Below, one piece after another: positions 23,844 through 32,083 of a stretch of 42,979 nucleotides of DNA; the stretch's first letter is position 1, and each line of letters starts with the position of its first letter. The translations under genes were made by a program, and so were the position numbers. A model generated the notes under the pieces. The model was given only the letters and a program-made list of their open reading frames with translations. It ran no database searches and was not told the origin of the DNA. The stretch is from an uncultured Bacteroidales bacterium. Lineage in GTDB: Bacteria > Bacteroidota > Bacteroidia > Bacteroidales > UBA1715. The stretch spans positions 1 to 42,979 of the forward strand of contig CALAUG010000089.1 in the NCBI GenBank assembly GCA_937892155.1, given 5' to 3'.

Positions 23844-24905
23844 TTATAATTGCAAAGATTTGAGAGTCTTTATGAGTAATTCGTTTTCTTTCGCCGTTCC
23901 TACTGTGATACGTAAGCAGTCATCGCACAAACGTACTTTTGAACGGTCGCGTACAATAATGCCGGCTTCAACCAATTTTACATATACTTCGTGAGCATTG
24001 TCAATCTTTACCAATAAGAAGTTGGCGTCACTTGGATATATGCGGCGTATGTTTGGAAGTTTCTGTAATTCAGGAATCAGTTTCTCTCGTTCAGCAATGA
24101 TTTCCTTAACGAATGCGTCCTTTTGTGCTGCGAATTCCGACAAAATCTTGCAGGCATATTCCTGCATCATGCCGTTCATATTGTAAGGAAGTTTTATTTT
24201 ATTGATTACGGCGATGATTTCCTTCGAGGCGAACAGCATTCCCAAACGACAGTTTGCAAGTCCCCAGGCCTTCGAAAACGTCTGTAAAACGACTAAATTT
24301 GGATATTTTGACAATTCGTTTTCCCACGAAGGGTCCGTACAAAAATCAATATATGCTTCGTCAATCACGACAATTGCATTCGCTGATTCAATTACCTTTC
24401 GTATTGCGTTGCGGTCGTAGGCATTTCCCGATGGATTGTTTGGTGAACAAATCCAAATAAGTTTTGTGTGTTCGTCAATTGCTTCAAGCACTTTGTCGGC
24501 TTGTAATTGAAACTCTTCGGTCAAAGGAACTTCTTTGCAGAAAACATCGTTAATTTCTGCCGAAACGCCATACATTCCGTACGTTGGAGGACAAACAATT
24601 GCATTGTCAATTCCAGGTTCGCAAAATGCAGTATAAAGCAAACCTATTCCTTCGTCGCTACCGCTACCGCCAAGAAAAATTTGGTCGGTTGGAATATCTT
24701 TGATTTTCGATACAACTTTTTTCAATTCCGATTGATACGGATCGGGATAACGGTTGTTTTTGCCGTTCCCGACAGAACCAAAGGAATTTTCGTTAGCATC
24801 GAGATTTACCAACGCAACACCTTGAAAATCGTCGCGCGCGGTGGAGTAGGGAGTTATATTTCGAATATTCTTTCGTAAAAGTTCTGAAAGATTGAATGTC
24901 GCCAT
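23844..24905 (-). CDS. hisC: Histidinol-phosphate aminotransferase
   Basis: A 353-residue fold-I PLP aminotransferase that converts imidazole acetol phosphate to histidinol phosphate with glutamate. Motifs: LVNLDANENSFG (substrate), RYPDP, GGSGSDEGI, ICSPNNPSGN, VVIDEAYIDF, and TFSKAWGLANCRLG with the PLP lysine in FSK; the conserved arginine is in CLRITVGT. Length is usual. It starts three bases after the hisD stop, so it belongs to the his operon. Confidence 0.95.
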   Translation of the reverse strand: MATFNLSELLRKNIRNITPYSTARDDFQGVALVNLDANENSFGSVGNGKNNRYPDPYQSELKKVVSKIKDIPTDQIFLGGSGSDEGIGLLYTAFCEPGIDNAIVCPPTYGMYGVSAEINDVFCKEVPLTEEFQLQADKVLEAIDEHTKLIWICSPNNPSGNAYDRNAIRKVIESANAIVVIDEAYIDFCTDPSWENELSKYPNLVVLQTFSKAWGLANCRLGMLFASKEIIAVINKIKLPYNMNGMMQEYACKILSEFAAQKDAFVKEIIAEREKLIPELQKLPNIRRIYPSDANFLLVKIDNAHEVYVKLVEAGIIVRDRSKVRLCDDCLRITVGTAKENELLIKTLKSLQL

Positions 24906-24908
24906 GGC

Positions 24909-26195
24909 TTATTTATTTAATGTTGCGAGTCGAACCGAAACGGCATTTTTATGCGCATCGAGCATTTCTGCTTCTGCCATTGTTTCGATTGTAGGACCAA
25001 GAGTTGCTAAACCTTGTGGAATGATTTCCTGGAATGTGATTTTTCTTACGAAACTATCAAGTGAAACACCACTATAAGCTTTTGCATAGCCATTTGTCGG
25101 CAATGTGTGGTTTGTTCCCGATGCATAGTCTCCTGCACTTTCTGGAGAATAATTTCCCAAAAATACAGAACCAGCGTTCACAACTTTTTTGCTGAACTCA
25201 AATGCATTGGCAACTGACAAAATAAGGTGTTCTGGGGCATATTCGTTCATCATTTCAACCATTTCTTCCTGCGAATCAAAAACAACGATTTTGCTGTTTT
25301 TTACCGATGCGTCAACGATTTCGTTACGTTTCAGCACTTTCATCTGCGCATTTACAGCATTTTTCGTCTCTTCGGCAATATGTTTTGATGTCGTTAGTAG
25401 AATTGCCTGACTGTCTTTTCCGTGTTCGCATTGAGAAAGAAAATCGGCAGCGATAAATTCTGGATTTGCTGTTTCATCGGCAACAATCATTACTTCCGAC
25501 GGACCAGCAGGCATATCAATGGCAACACCTTGGGTGCTTACCATCATTTTGGCTTTCATTACGAATTGGTTTCCTGGACCGAAAATTTTGTAAACCTGTG
25601 GAATTGTTTCAGTTCCGTAAGCCATTGCTGCAATTGCTTGTGCGCCACCAACCTTGAAAATCTGCGTTACGCCAGCTTGTTTAGCTGCGTATAAAATTGC
25701 AGGGTGGATTGAGCCAGTTTTGCCTTCGGGCGTACAAAGAATAATTTCTTTACAACCAGCGATTTTTGCAGGAATTGCAAGCATCAGAATTGTCGAAAAT
25801 AAAGGTGCGGAACCACCAGGAATGTACAATCCAACTTTTTCTATGCCAACACTTTTACGCCAACATTTCACACCGAATAATGTTTCGGTAACCGAAGGAA
25901 TTTCTTCCTGACGTTCGTGAAATTTTGTAATGTTTGCGATTGCCACTTTGATGGCAGATTTCAATTTGTCGGAAACCAATGATTCAGCAACACTAATTTC
26001 TTGTTGCGAAACTTTAAGGTTTTCAATATTTGGATTGTCGAATTTACGACAGTATTCAAGTACGGCTTTATCGCCGTTTTCTTTTACGTTTTGTAATATT
26101 CCCGCAACAATTGGCTCTAATTCAGTATTTTCGAGCAAAGGTCTTTTTAAAATTGTTGACCAATCGCTTCTATTGGGATTGATAAATGTCTCCAT
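24909..26195 (-). CDS. hisD: Histidinol dehydrogenase
   Basis: A 428-residue zinc enzyme that oxidises histidinol to histidine in two NAD-dependent steps. Seen are GLYIPGGSAPLFSTILM, VGGAQAIAAMAYGTETIP, KIFGPGNQFV, DMPAGPSEVMIVAD, the zinc/substrate region LSQCEHGKDSQA, YAPEHLIL and the C-terminal SGTNHTLPTNGYA. Length is typical for the family. It begins three bases after the stop of the SPFH gene and ends three bases before hisC, hence one transcript with hisG despite the two membrane-protein genes in between. Confidence 0.96.
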   Translation of the reverse strand: METFINPNRSDWSTILKRPLLENTELEPIVAGILQNVKENGDKAVLEYCRKFDNPNIENLKVSQQEISVAESLVSDKLKSAIKVAIANITKFHERQEEIPSVTETLFGVKCWRKSVGIEKVGLYIPGGSAPLFSTILMLAIPAKIAGCKEIILCTPEGKTGSIHPAILYAAKQAGVTQIFKVGGAQAIAAMAYGTETIPQVYKIFGPGNQFVMKAKMMVSTQGVAIDMPAGPSEVMIVADETANPEFIAADFLSQCEHGKDSQAILLTTSKHIAEETKNAVNAQMKVLKRNEIVDASVKNSKIVVFDSQEEMVEMMNEYAPEHLILSVANAFEFSKKVVNAGSVFLGNYSPESAGDYASGTNHTLPTNGYAKAYSGVSLDSFVRKITFQEIIPQGLATLGPTIETMAEAEMLDAHKNAVSVRLATLNK

Positions 26196-26198
26196 TTA

Positions 26199-27179
26199 CT
26201 ATTTCTTTTTAGAATTCTCAATAACCGACATTGCCGTAGCTAAAACACTACTTACGTCTGTCATGTTTTGAGGAATAATCATTGTGTTGTTTTCTTTTGC
26301 TAATTTACCGAATTCGTTTAGATATTGTTCGGCAATGCGAAGGTTAACGGCTTCGGTACCATTTTCGGAACCGATTGCGGATGCAATCTCGCGAAGTCCG
26401 GCCGCTGTTGCTTTGGCAATTTGTTCAATTTCGCTTGCTTTACCTGCAGCTTCGTTAATTCTTCGTTGTTGTTCACCTTCAGAACGGGCAATTAGCTCTT
26501 GTTTGTCGGCGTTGGCAACGTTGATTTTTGCCTGCATTTCACCTTCTGATTTTGCAATCAATTCTTGTCGCGCAGCTTCGGCAGCATTGATTTTTGCTTG
26601 TTTTGCACCTTCCGATTCGGCGATGATTGCACGTTTTTCACGTTCTGCACGCATTTGTTTTTCCATTGCATCTTTAATGCTTTGTGGAGGCGTGATGTTC
26701 TTTACTTCATAACGGGTAATCTTGATTCCCCATGAGTCGCTTGCCTTGTCAACGGCAGAAACAATCACCGAGTTGATTGAATCACGTTCTTCGAAAGTTT
26801 TGTCGAGTTCCAATTTGCCAATAACACTACGCATAGTTGTTTGTGCCAATTGTATAGATGCAAATCCGTAGTTGTCGATGCCGTACGACGCATTTTTCGG
26901 GTCCATTACTTGCAAATACATAATTCCGTCAACTTCAACCGAGATATTATCGCGTGTGATACACGTCTGTGAAGGAACGTCGATTGCTTGTTCTTTTAAT
27001 GAATGTTTATAAGAAACACGATCAATAAAAGGAATAATCACATGAAAACCAGCAAGTAATGTCTCATGATATTTACCTAAACGTTCAACGATATAAGCTT
27101 CGCGTTGTGGAACGATTTTTAGACTTCCGGTTAGTACGAAGAATGCTAAAATGCAGACTGCTACAAGAAAAGGTACCAT
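26199..27179 (-). CDS. SPFH/Band 7 (stomatin/paraslipin-like) membrane protein
   Basis: A 326-residue protein with an N-terminal membrane anchor (residues 1-22), a Band 7 domain (KIVPQREAYIVERLGKYHET, to about 175) and a coiled coil. The coiled coil contains three copies of a 22-residue repeat starting at Ala187, Ala209 and Ala231 (AESEGAKQAKINAAEAARQE; AKSEGEMQAKINVANADKQE; ARSEGEQQRRINEA). Stomatin homologues form membrane rings or rafts and pair with an NfeD protein, encoded immediately upstream here (21-base gap). The gene sits between nfeD and hisD in the his operon. The cellular role is membrane organisation or quality control, not histidine synthesis, as far as the family is known. Confidence 0.92.
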   Translation of the reverse strand: MVPFLVAVCILAFFVLTGSLKIVPQREAYIVERLGKYHETLLAGFHVIIPFIDRVSYKHSLKEQAIDVPSQTCITRDNISVEVDGIMYLQVMDPKNASYGIDNYGFASIQLAQTTMRSVIGKLELDKTFEERDSINSVIVSAVDKASDSWGIKITRYEVKNITPPQSIKDAMEKQMRAEREKRAIIAESEGAKQAKINAAEAARQELIAKSEGEMQAKINVANADKQELIARSEGEQQRRINEAAGKASEIEQIAKATAAGLREIASAIGSENGTEAVNLRIAEQYLNEFGKLAKENNTMIIPQNMTDVSSVLATAMSVIENSKKK

Positions 27180-27200
27180 AATGTTTCGAGTTTTATAGGA

Positions 27201-27641
27201 TTATTCTTTGTTTTGCTTTTCTACTGATAGTTTTATGCTTTCGCGATTTACGATGATGACGTTGTCACCTTTGTGAATAGTATCGGAGGAATTTGCATCC
27301 CACTTTGCACCTTTGAATTCAACTTCGCCACGACCGTTTTCAAAATCTGTTAAGGCTACAGCCAGTTTACCAATGTATTCGTCGGCAAGTTCGTCTGTTG
27401 ATTCTGTTTTTTTCTCAAAGAAACGTTTTTTGAGCATTTTCCTAAAGACAAGCAACAAAACAATGGAACTAACCAAAAATATAACTAACTGACCTTCTAT
27501 TTGTAAGGCAGGAAAAATCCATGTTGCAATTCCTGTGATTAAGGCTCCGCAACCAAAGAAAAGCACGATAAGACCAGGAAGAATTAGTTCTAATCCTAGA
27601 CCAATAACTCCACAAATAAGCCAGATAGTTGTTACATTCAT
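27201..27641 (-). CDS. NfeD-like membrane protein
   Basis: A 146-residue short NfeD protein: two or three hydrophobic segments (IWLICGVIGLGLELILPGLI, VLFFGCGALITGIATWIF, QLVIFLVSSIVLLLVF) and a C-terminal OB-fold (about 80-140; YIGKLAVALTDF, GEVEFKGAKWDA, KGDNVIIVN). The OB domain is the part expected to contact the stomatin partner. It lacks the ClpP-like protease domain of long NfeD forms. Two bases separate it from hisG upstream and 21 from the SPFH gene downstream. Confidence 0.88.
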   Translation of the reverse strand: MNVTTIWLICGVIGLGLELILPGLIVLFFGCGALITGIATWIFPALQIEGQLVIFLVSSIVLLLVFRKMLKKRFFEKKTESTDELADEYIGKLAVALTDFENGRGEVEFKGAKWDANSSDTIHKGDNVIIVNRESIKLSVEKQNKE

Positions 27642-27643
27642 TT

Positions 27644-28510
27644 TTATCGAATCATTTGTTCAATTGGACATACAAGAATTCCTTCGGCACCAGCTTCGCG
27701 AACTTTTTCAATAATATCCCAAAAATCGTCTTCGTTGATTACCGAATGAACAGAACTCCATCCTGGTTCTTTCAAAGGCATAATTGTTGGACTTTTCATA
27801 CCTGGAAGAAGACTTGTAACTTTTTCTATTGCAGAATTTGGAACATTCATTAAAATGTATTTGTTGCTTGATGCCGCTTTTACAGCTTCAATACGAAGCA
27901 TCCATTTGTCGAGTAAAGCTTGTTTTTCGGCAGTAAGATTTTTGTTGCCGATAAGAGCAGCTTCCGATTTGTAGATAGTTTCAACTTCCTTCAAACCGTT
28001 GCTCAATAATGTTCCGCCGGATTCCACAATGTCGCAGATAGCGTCGGTCAAACCTATTGTAGGAGCAATTTCCACAGAACCGCTAATTTCGTGGATTTCT
28101 GCATTTACATTATTCTCTTTCAAATAGTTTCCGAGAATTGTTGGATATGAAGTTGCAATTCGTTTGCCTTCCAACGAATGGATGTCTGTGTAATCAAATG
28201 CGTTTGGAACTGCGATGGAAAGACGGCAACCTGCAAATCCAAGTTTTTTGATGATATTTACATCTTTGTTTTGTTCGTCTATTTCGTTCATTCCCAAAAT
28301 ACCGAAATCAGCAACGCCGTCGGCAACATAGCCAGGAATATCATCGTCACGAAGGAAAAGAATTTCCATAGGGAAGTTGAAAGCCTGTGTTTTTAATCTG
28401 CTTGAGTTGGAAATGAATTTGATACCGCAATTTTTTAGTAATTCGATTGTCTTTTCACTCAAGCGACCTTTCTTTTGAATCGCTAATTTGATTACTGTTT
28501 CTTGTTCCAT
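27644..28510 (-). CDS. hisG: ATP phosphoribosyltransferase, long form
   Basis: A 288-residue enzyme that joins ATP and PRPP in the first, feedback-controlled step of histidine synthesis. KLAIQKKGRLSEKT at the N-terminus, VADFGILG, the PRPP-binding loop IVESGGTLLSNGL and the C-terminal ACT-like domain (about 215-288; YILMNVPNSA, LPGMKSPTIMPL) identify the long, HisZ-independent form. It is the first structural gene of the operon. The upstream region holds a histidine-rich leader ORF and a terminator (28531-28617), so expression is probably attenuated when charged tRNA-His is plentiful. Confidence 0.95.
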   Translation of the reverse strand: MEQETVIKLAIQKKGRLSEKTIELLKNCGIKFISNSSRLKTQAFNFPMEILFLRDDDIPGYVADGVADFGILGMNEIDEQNKDVNIIKKLGFAGCRLSIAVPNAFDYTDIHSLEGKRIATSYPTILGNYLKENNVNAEIHEISGSVEIAPTIGLTDAICDIVESGGTLLSNGLKEVETIYKSEAALIGNKNLTAEKQALLDKWMLRIEAVKAASSNKYILMNVPNSAIEKVTSLLPGMKSPTIMPLKEPGWSSVHSVINEDDFWDIIEKVREAGAEGILVCPIEQMIR

Positions 28511-28530
28511 TTTTTATAAGTTTTTATTCA

Positions 28531-28562
28531 AAAAAAAAGGCTTGCCTGAAGCAAACCTTTTT
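28531..28562 (-). terminator. Attenuator terminator in the hisG leader
   Basis: On the minus strand AAAAAGGTTTGC (28562-28551), loop TTCAG (28550-28546) and GCAAGCCTTTTTTTT (28545-28531) form a 12-bp stem with one G-T pair and a tight 5-base loop, followed by a T-run. It ends 20 bases before the hisG ATG and follows the 7-codon leader ORF, the layout of an amino-acid attenuator. Confidence 0.85.
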
Positions 28563-28593
28563 ATATTGTGCATTCAGTTTGTTTTTCGAGTAA

Positions 28594-28617
28594 TTATATA
28601 GAATGATGATGAATCAT
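28594..28617 (-). CDS. Histidine operon leader peptide MIHHHSI
   Basis: ATG ATT CAT CAT CAT TCT ATA TAA on the minus strand encodes Met-Ile-His-His-His-Ser-Ile. Three of seven codons are histidine, consecutive, upstream of hisG and of a strong terminator. Ribosomes waiting for charged tRNA-His at 28603-28611 would leave downstream RNA free to form an alternative pairing, CTGAA-T-GCA (28577-28569) with TGC-TTCAG (28553-28546), that takes the 5' arm and loop of the terminator. ATTCA within the ORF (28614-28610) can pair with TGAAT (28576-28572) and would oppose that. Folding was judged by eye. Confidence 0.75.
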   Translation of the reverse strand: MIHHHSI

Positions 28618-28633
28618 TTGTTTTTATTTTTTG

Positions 28634-28641
28634 CAATAATA
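28634..28641 (-). promoter_or_regulatory. Candidate -7 box of the his operon
   Basis: Minus strand TATTATTG, one base off TAnnTTTG, placed so that transcription would start about 28627, ten bases before the leader ORF. No TTTG is found at the -33 position, so this is a weak call based mainly on position. Confidence 0.35.
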
Positions 28642-28689
28642 CAAAAAAATGTTGAATTCTTTGAGCGCTTTTGTAAAAATTAGTATTCT

Positions 28690-31008
28690 CTATTGTTTTA
28701 TGAATAGTTGCGTTTGTCTTGTGTTGTTATGGTTCTCAATCAGTATTGAATATGTTCCTCGTTTCAAATGAGAAACATTGATAGGAGCTTTAGTTGCTGT
28801 TAAAACAGATTTCCCTGTTTGGTCATAAATGGTGGCTTGTTTAAAGTCGTTGTCTGTAAAATACAACATGTCTGTACAAGGATTTGGAAAGATTGTCTGT
28901 GTATTTTCAATTGTAGTTGTCTGGAGGGAAATTCTTTCTTGTATTTTAAGATTGTCAATTGCCCAGCCCCACGCATAATTGGTTGCATCCGATTGTAAAC
29001 GGAAACGTACATATACGGTGTCGCCAGTTCTAAAATATTTGTTTTCCAACAAATTAATGGTGTGTTTCCTAAATAAAGTGGAATCGCCTACTGCAAGACT
29101 GTTTTCATTGTCTCCATCATTTTTAGTTGACGAATAATAGCGTGTTTTCCATTCTCCAAATAATTGGGAATCCCAACCAATTTTCCCAAGCGGATACCAA
29201 TTTTCAGCGTTAATGTCTTTCGAACCCTCAACAATCACGTAATCCCAGAAACCAAAAGTGCCATATTCTATACCGGCTTTGCCTGGTTCAACAAGTACAA
29301 CCTCGTCAAACGACATTGTTGCTGGATTGGATGCAATGACGATTGGCGTTTTCAACGTTGCTATATATTGATTGTATTTCCCATCTATGCCAGTGTAAGC
29401 GTACGGATGTGCTGTATGTAAGGCATTATTCGCAAATCCGTCTTCTTTACTAATGGTACACTTGTCCAATGTGAAGAAATCTGCGCTATTTTCATCATCA
29501 AAATCTGTCATAAAGTAGTGTACAGGCTCTTGCGCTTCTTCCAGTACGATTTTGTAGAAATCTGTGTATGCTGTATTCCCAGAATAATCAACGGCAGTTA
29601 TGTTATAAAAAATTTCGTCACCAGCTTTAAATTGTTGGTTGATAGCACTCAATTGTATAAGGGAATGAGTGGCAAGAACATCGAATTCAAAGTTTGTGTG
29701 AATTGTGTCTTGGATTAATTCTTGATTTCGTTCGACAAAATACTGAACATAGGCAGAATCAATACCGAAATTATCTGTGATACTTGCTTCAATTTGTATG
29801 TCAATTTTTTGTGTAGAAGTTAGTGGTGTATGTTCTATGCGGGGTGCTTCTGAATCATCACCGATAAACACAGAGTACCAATCATTTTTTGTTGGCAAGA
29901 CAATAGTATCGTTGCTGGTTGTGATTAATTGAATGGCATACGAAATTGTGTGGTCAAATGGTAACGAAGGAATATTTGTTGTGAAAATGTTCTCGTCCGC
30001 AGTTGGCAATAATTCTATAGCGTGTTTCCCAGAGTCGAGGGAATAGAGAACGCTTGATTTTTGAATTTTCTCTAAGAATGTAACGTCTAGGTAATAAGAA
30101 ATGACCGTTTCGTCTGCGAGATTTGAGTTATTTGTAGGTTGAAATATGGTGCAATAATAGCTGTTCCAACCAATGTCAGCCAGCATTGCAATTGTAGCTG
30201 CATCGGGTTCCCTGAAAATTTCCGTAGAACGGAGGACAGGTGTCATTAATTCGAACCCGCTGCCCGTAGGATATGTTGTTTCGTCCAGATGGTATGCAGT
30301 TGAACCGCTGTTGAAATTTGTCGGTGCATAGAGTTGTAAAAATTCTCCACAAACAGCCTTTGTAAATTGTCCATTCCAAAACAATTTATTCGAATTAAGC
30401 AATTCGTTTTTTATATAATACGTGTTGTTTTCGGAATATACGATTTTTTGGTAAGTGGAATCACTGATAAACATATCGTAAATGGTAGGAGACGGAAATT
30501 CTTTTGAATCAAGACATTCAGCAGTGATATTCCCAATGAGTCCTAAGCCATGAGCAAGTTCGTGAAGAAGAGTAGTAATTAGGTCGTATTGCTTTTCTTC
30601 GCTTGGATTATCAGTTGAAAGATTCCAATTGATAGATTTATTGATGACTACTTCTATATCGGCATTGTTTCCGTTAAGATTTTTACCTTGGATTTTTTCA
30701 GCTAAAGCTACAGGATAAAAAATGTTATCAATAGAATAGTAGTTTGTTGGTTTTGCGTATGCGTTTACGTTGGATTTTAATTCCTGCCACGACACACTGA
30801 CTTGAATAGGAATGCTGGTAGAAATATATTGGCTCCACGTTTCAGCGCAATACGTCATTACATTCATTACGGGTTCTGGTACTTCAGTTCCCTGAATTTT
30901 AAAAACGTTTTTAACTCCGGCCTGAGCAATGGAACATAAACAGGTGCAAAGCAGACAAACTATACAGGTTCTATATATACGAGTCACCTTTTTTAAATTT
31001 AATGTCAT
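28690..31008 (-). CDS. Secreted zinc metalloprotease with T9SS type A sorting domain
   Basis: A 772-residue secreted protein with signal peptide (IVCLLCTCLCSIAQA), a catalytic domain with the metzincin-like zinc motif LLHELAHGLGL (His149, Glu150, His153), a candidate Met-turn in SGFELMTPVL (about residue 255), a long beta-rich middle region with Ig-like and jelly-roll segments (about 300-690; GEWKTRYYSSTKND), and a C-terminal type A sorting domain (last about 70 residues: TIFPNPCTDMLYF, ATIYDQTGKSVL, GTYSILIEN, QTQLFIKQ). It should be exported through the T9SS and attached to the surface or released. The ATG at 31008 lies inside the 3' end of the upstream guanylyltransferase gene (38-bp overlap). 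The substrate is unknown. Confidence 0.9.
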   Translation of the reverse strand: MTLNLKKVTRIYRTCIVCLLCTCLCSIAQAGVKNVFKIQGTEVPEPVMNVMTYCAETWSQYISTSIPIQVSVSWQELKSNVNAYAKPTNYYSIDNIFYPVALAEKIQGKNLNGNNADIEVVINKSINWNLSTDNPSEEKQYDLITTLLHELAHGLGLIGNITAECLDSKEFPSPTIYDMFISDSTYQKIVYSENNTYYIKNELLNSNKLFWNGQFTKAVCGEFLQLYAPTNFNSGSTAYHLDETTYPTGSGFELMTPVLRSTEIFREPDAATIAMLADIGWNSYYCTIFQPTNNSNLADETVISYYLDVTFLEKIQKSSVLYSLDSGKHAIELLPTADENIFTTNIPSLPFDHTISYAIQLITTSNDTIVLPTKNDWYSVFIGDDSEAPRIEHTPLTSTQKIDIQIEASITDNFGIDSAYVQYFVERNQELIQDTIHTNFEFDVLATHSLIQLSAINQQFKAGDEIFYNITAVDYSGNTAYTDFYKIVLEEAQEPVHYFMTDFDDENSADFFTLDKCTISKEDGFANNALHTAHPYAYTGIDGKYNQYIATLKTPIVIASNPATMSFDEVVLVEPGKAGIEYGTFGFWDYVIVEGSKDINAENWYPLGKIGWDSQLFGEWKTRYYSSTKNDGDNENSLAVGDSTLFRKHTINLLENKYFRTGDTVYVRFRLQSDATNYAWGWAIDNLKIQERISLQTTTIENTQTIFPNPCTDMLYFTDNDFKQATIYDQTGKSVLTATKAPINVSHLKRGTYSILIENHNNTRQTQLFIKQ

Positions 31009-32038
31009 TAACGAATTGGCGGATTTTTTGTTCGTCTTCGCGTTTGCATATCAATAATCTGTCGGCGGAATCTACAACGATAAAGTTGTCCAGTCCATCA
31101 ATAACAGCAAGTTTCTTTTTTGGAATAGAAACGACGCAGTTTGAAGAATCATAAACCATAACATTGTCGCCTATGATTGCGTTTTGTTGGTCATCTTTTT
31201 CTGCATTTTCATACAAAGCGCCCCACGTTCCTAAGTCGCTCCAGCCAAAACTTGATTGCAAAACGAATACGTTTTCAGCCTTTTCCATAATTCCGTAGTC
31301 AATGGAAATGTTAGGACATTCAGAATAGATGTCGTCAAGCACGAAAAGATTTGTCTGTGCTTCGAACAAATCGTAGACTTTCGGTAAATATGTTTTAAAA
31401 GCAGAATCAATAGACTTAAGCGACCACATGAAAATACCCGAGTTCCAAAAGAAGTCGCCGCTTTTTAGGAACATTTTTGCAACTTCCAGTTCGGGTTTTT
31501 CGGTAAAGGTTTTTACTTTATTGATTTTGTGAGTATTGATTTCGTTAATTTCTTCACGAAGTTGAATATAACCATAGCCAGTGTCAGGGCGGGTTGGTTT
31601 AATGCCCATAGTAAGAAGGGCATCATTATTTTTTGTGAATTCAAAGCCAGCCTTCACTGTATCAAGAAATTCTTCTTCGTTTAAAATTAAATGATCGGAA
31701 GGAGTAACGATTATGTTTGCTTCTTGAGAACGTTTGCGTATTTCGTGGTTTCCGTATGCAATACAAGGAGCCGTGTTTTTGCGTAATGGCTCTTTAAGGA
31801 TTTGATATGGATATAATTCTGGCAGTTGCTGAAGAACAATTTTCTCATATTGAGCGTTTGTTACAATGTAGAAATTTTCTGGAGGACAGATTTTCTTCAT
31901 TCGCTCATACGTCAATTGAAGAAGGGTCTTCCCAACGCCAAGAATATCAAGGAATTGCTTGGGAGTGGCAGATGTGCTTAGGGGCCAAAAACGGCTTCCT
32001 ACACCACCAGCCATAATAACGCAAAAATTGTTGTTCAT
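30971..32038 (-). CDS. manC: Mannose-1-phosphate guanylyltransferase
   Basis: A 355-residue nucleotidyltransferase that makes GDP-mannose from mannose 1-phosphate and GTP, the precursor of mannose and fucose units in surface glycans. The signature VIMAGGVGSRFWPLS is at the start, followed by PKQFL, NTAPCIAY, VTPSDHLI, FTEKPE and FFWNSGIFMW. It has only the pyrophosphorylase domain, without the phosphomannose isomerase part of two-domain ManC enzymes. A -7 box (32062-32069) precedes it. The 3' end overlaps the metalloprotease gene. Confidence 0.92.
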   Translation of the reverse strand: MNNNFCVIMAGGVGSRFWPLSTSATPKQFLDILGVGKTLLQLTYERMKKICPPENFYIVTNAQYEKIVLQQLPELYPYQILKEPLRKNTAPCIAYGNHEIRKRSQEANIIVTPSDHLILNEEEFLDTVKAGFEFTKNNDALLTMGIKPTRPDTGYGYIQLREEINEINTHKINKVKTFTEKPELEVAKMFLKSGDFFWNSGIFMWSLKSIDSAFKTYLPKVYDLFEAQTNLFVLDDIYSECPNISIDYGIMEKAENVFVLQSSFGWSDLGTWGALYENAEKDDQQNAIIGDNVMVYDSSNCVVSIPKKKLAVIDGLDNFIVVDSADRLLICKREDEQKIRQFVNDIKFKKGDSYI

Positions 32039-32061
32039 TTTTTCTCGTTTTTGGTATGAAA

Positions 32062-32069
32062 CAAATATA
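32062..32069 (-). promoter_or_regulatory. -7 box of manC
   Basis: Minus strand TATATTTG (TAnnTTTG); transcription would start about 32055, giving a 17-base leader to ATG 32038. The -33 element is not evident. Confidence 0.45.
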
Positions 32070-32083
32070 CAACTTATGTTGAA

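Noticed and set aside
24507..24878. 123-codon plus-strand frame opposite hisC
   Set aside because: Fully antisense to hisC with all its motifs in the other frame.
26284..26712. 142-codon plus-strand frame opposite the SPFH gene
   Set aside because: Its apparent repeats are simply the antisense of the coiled-coil repeat codons of the SPFH protein.
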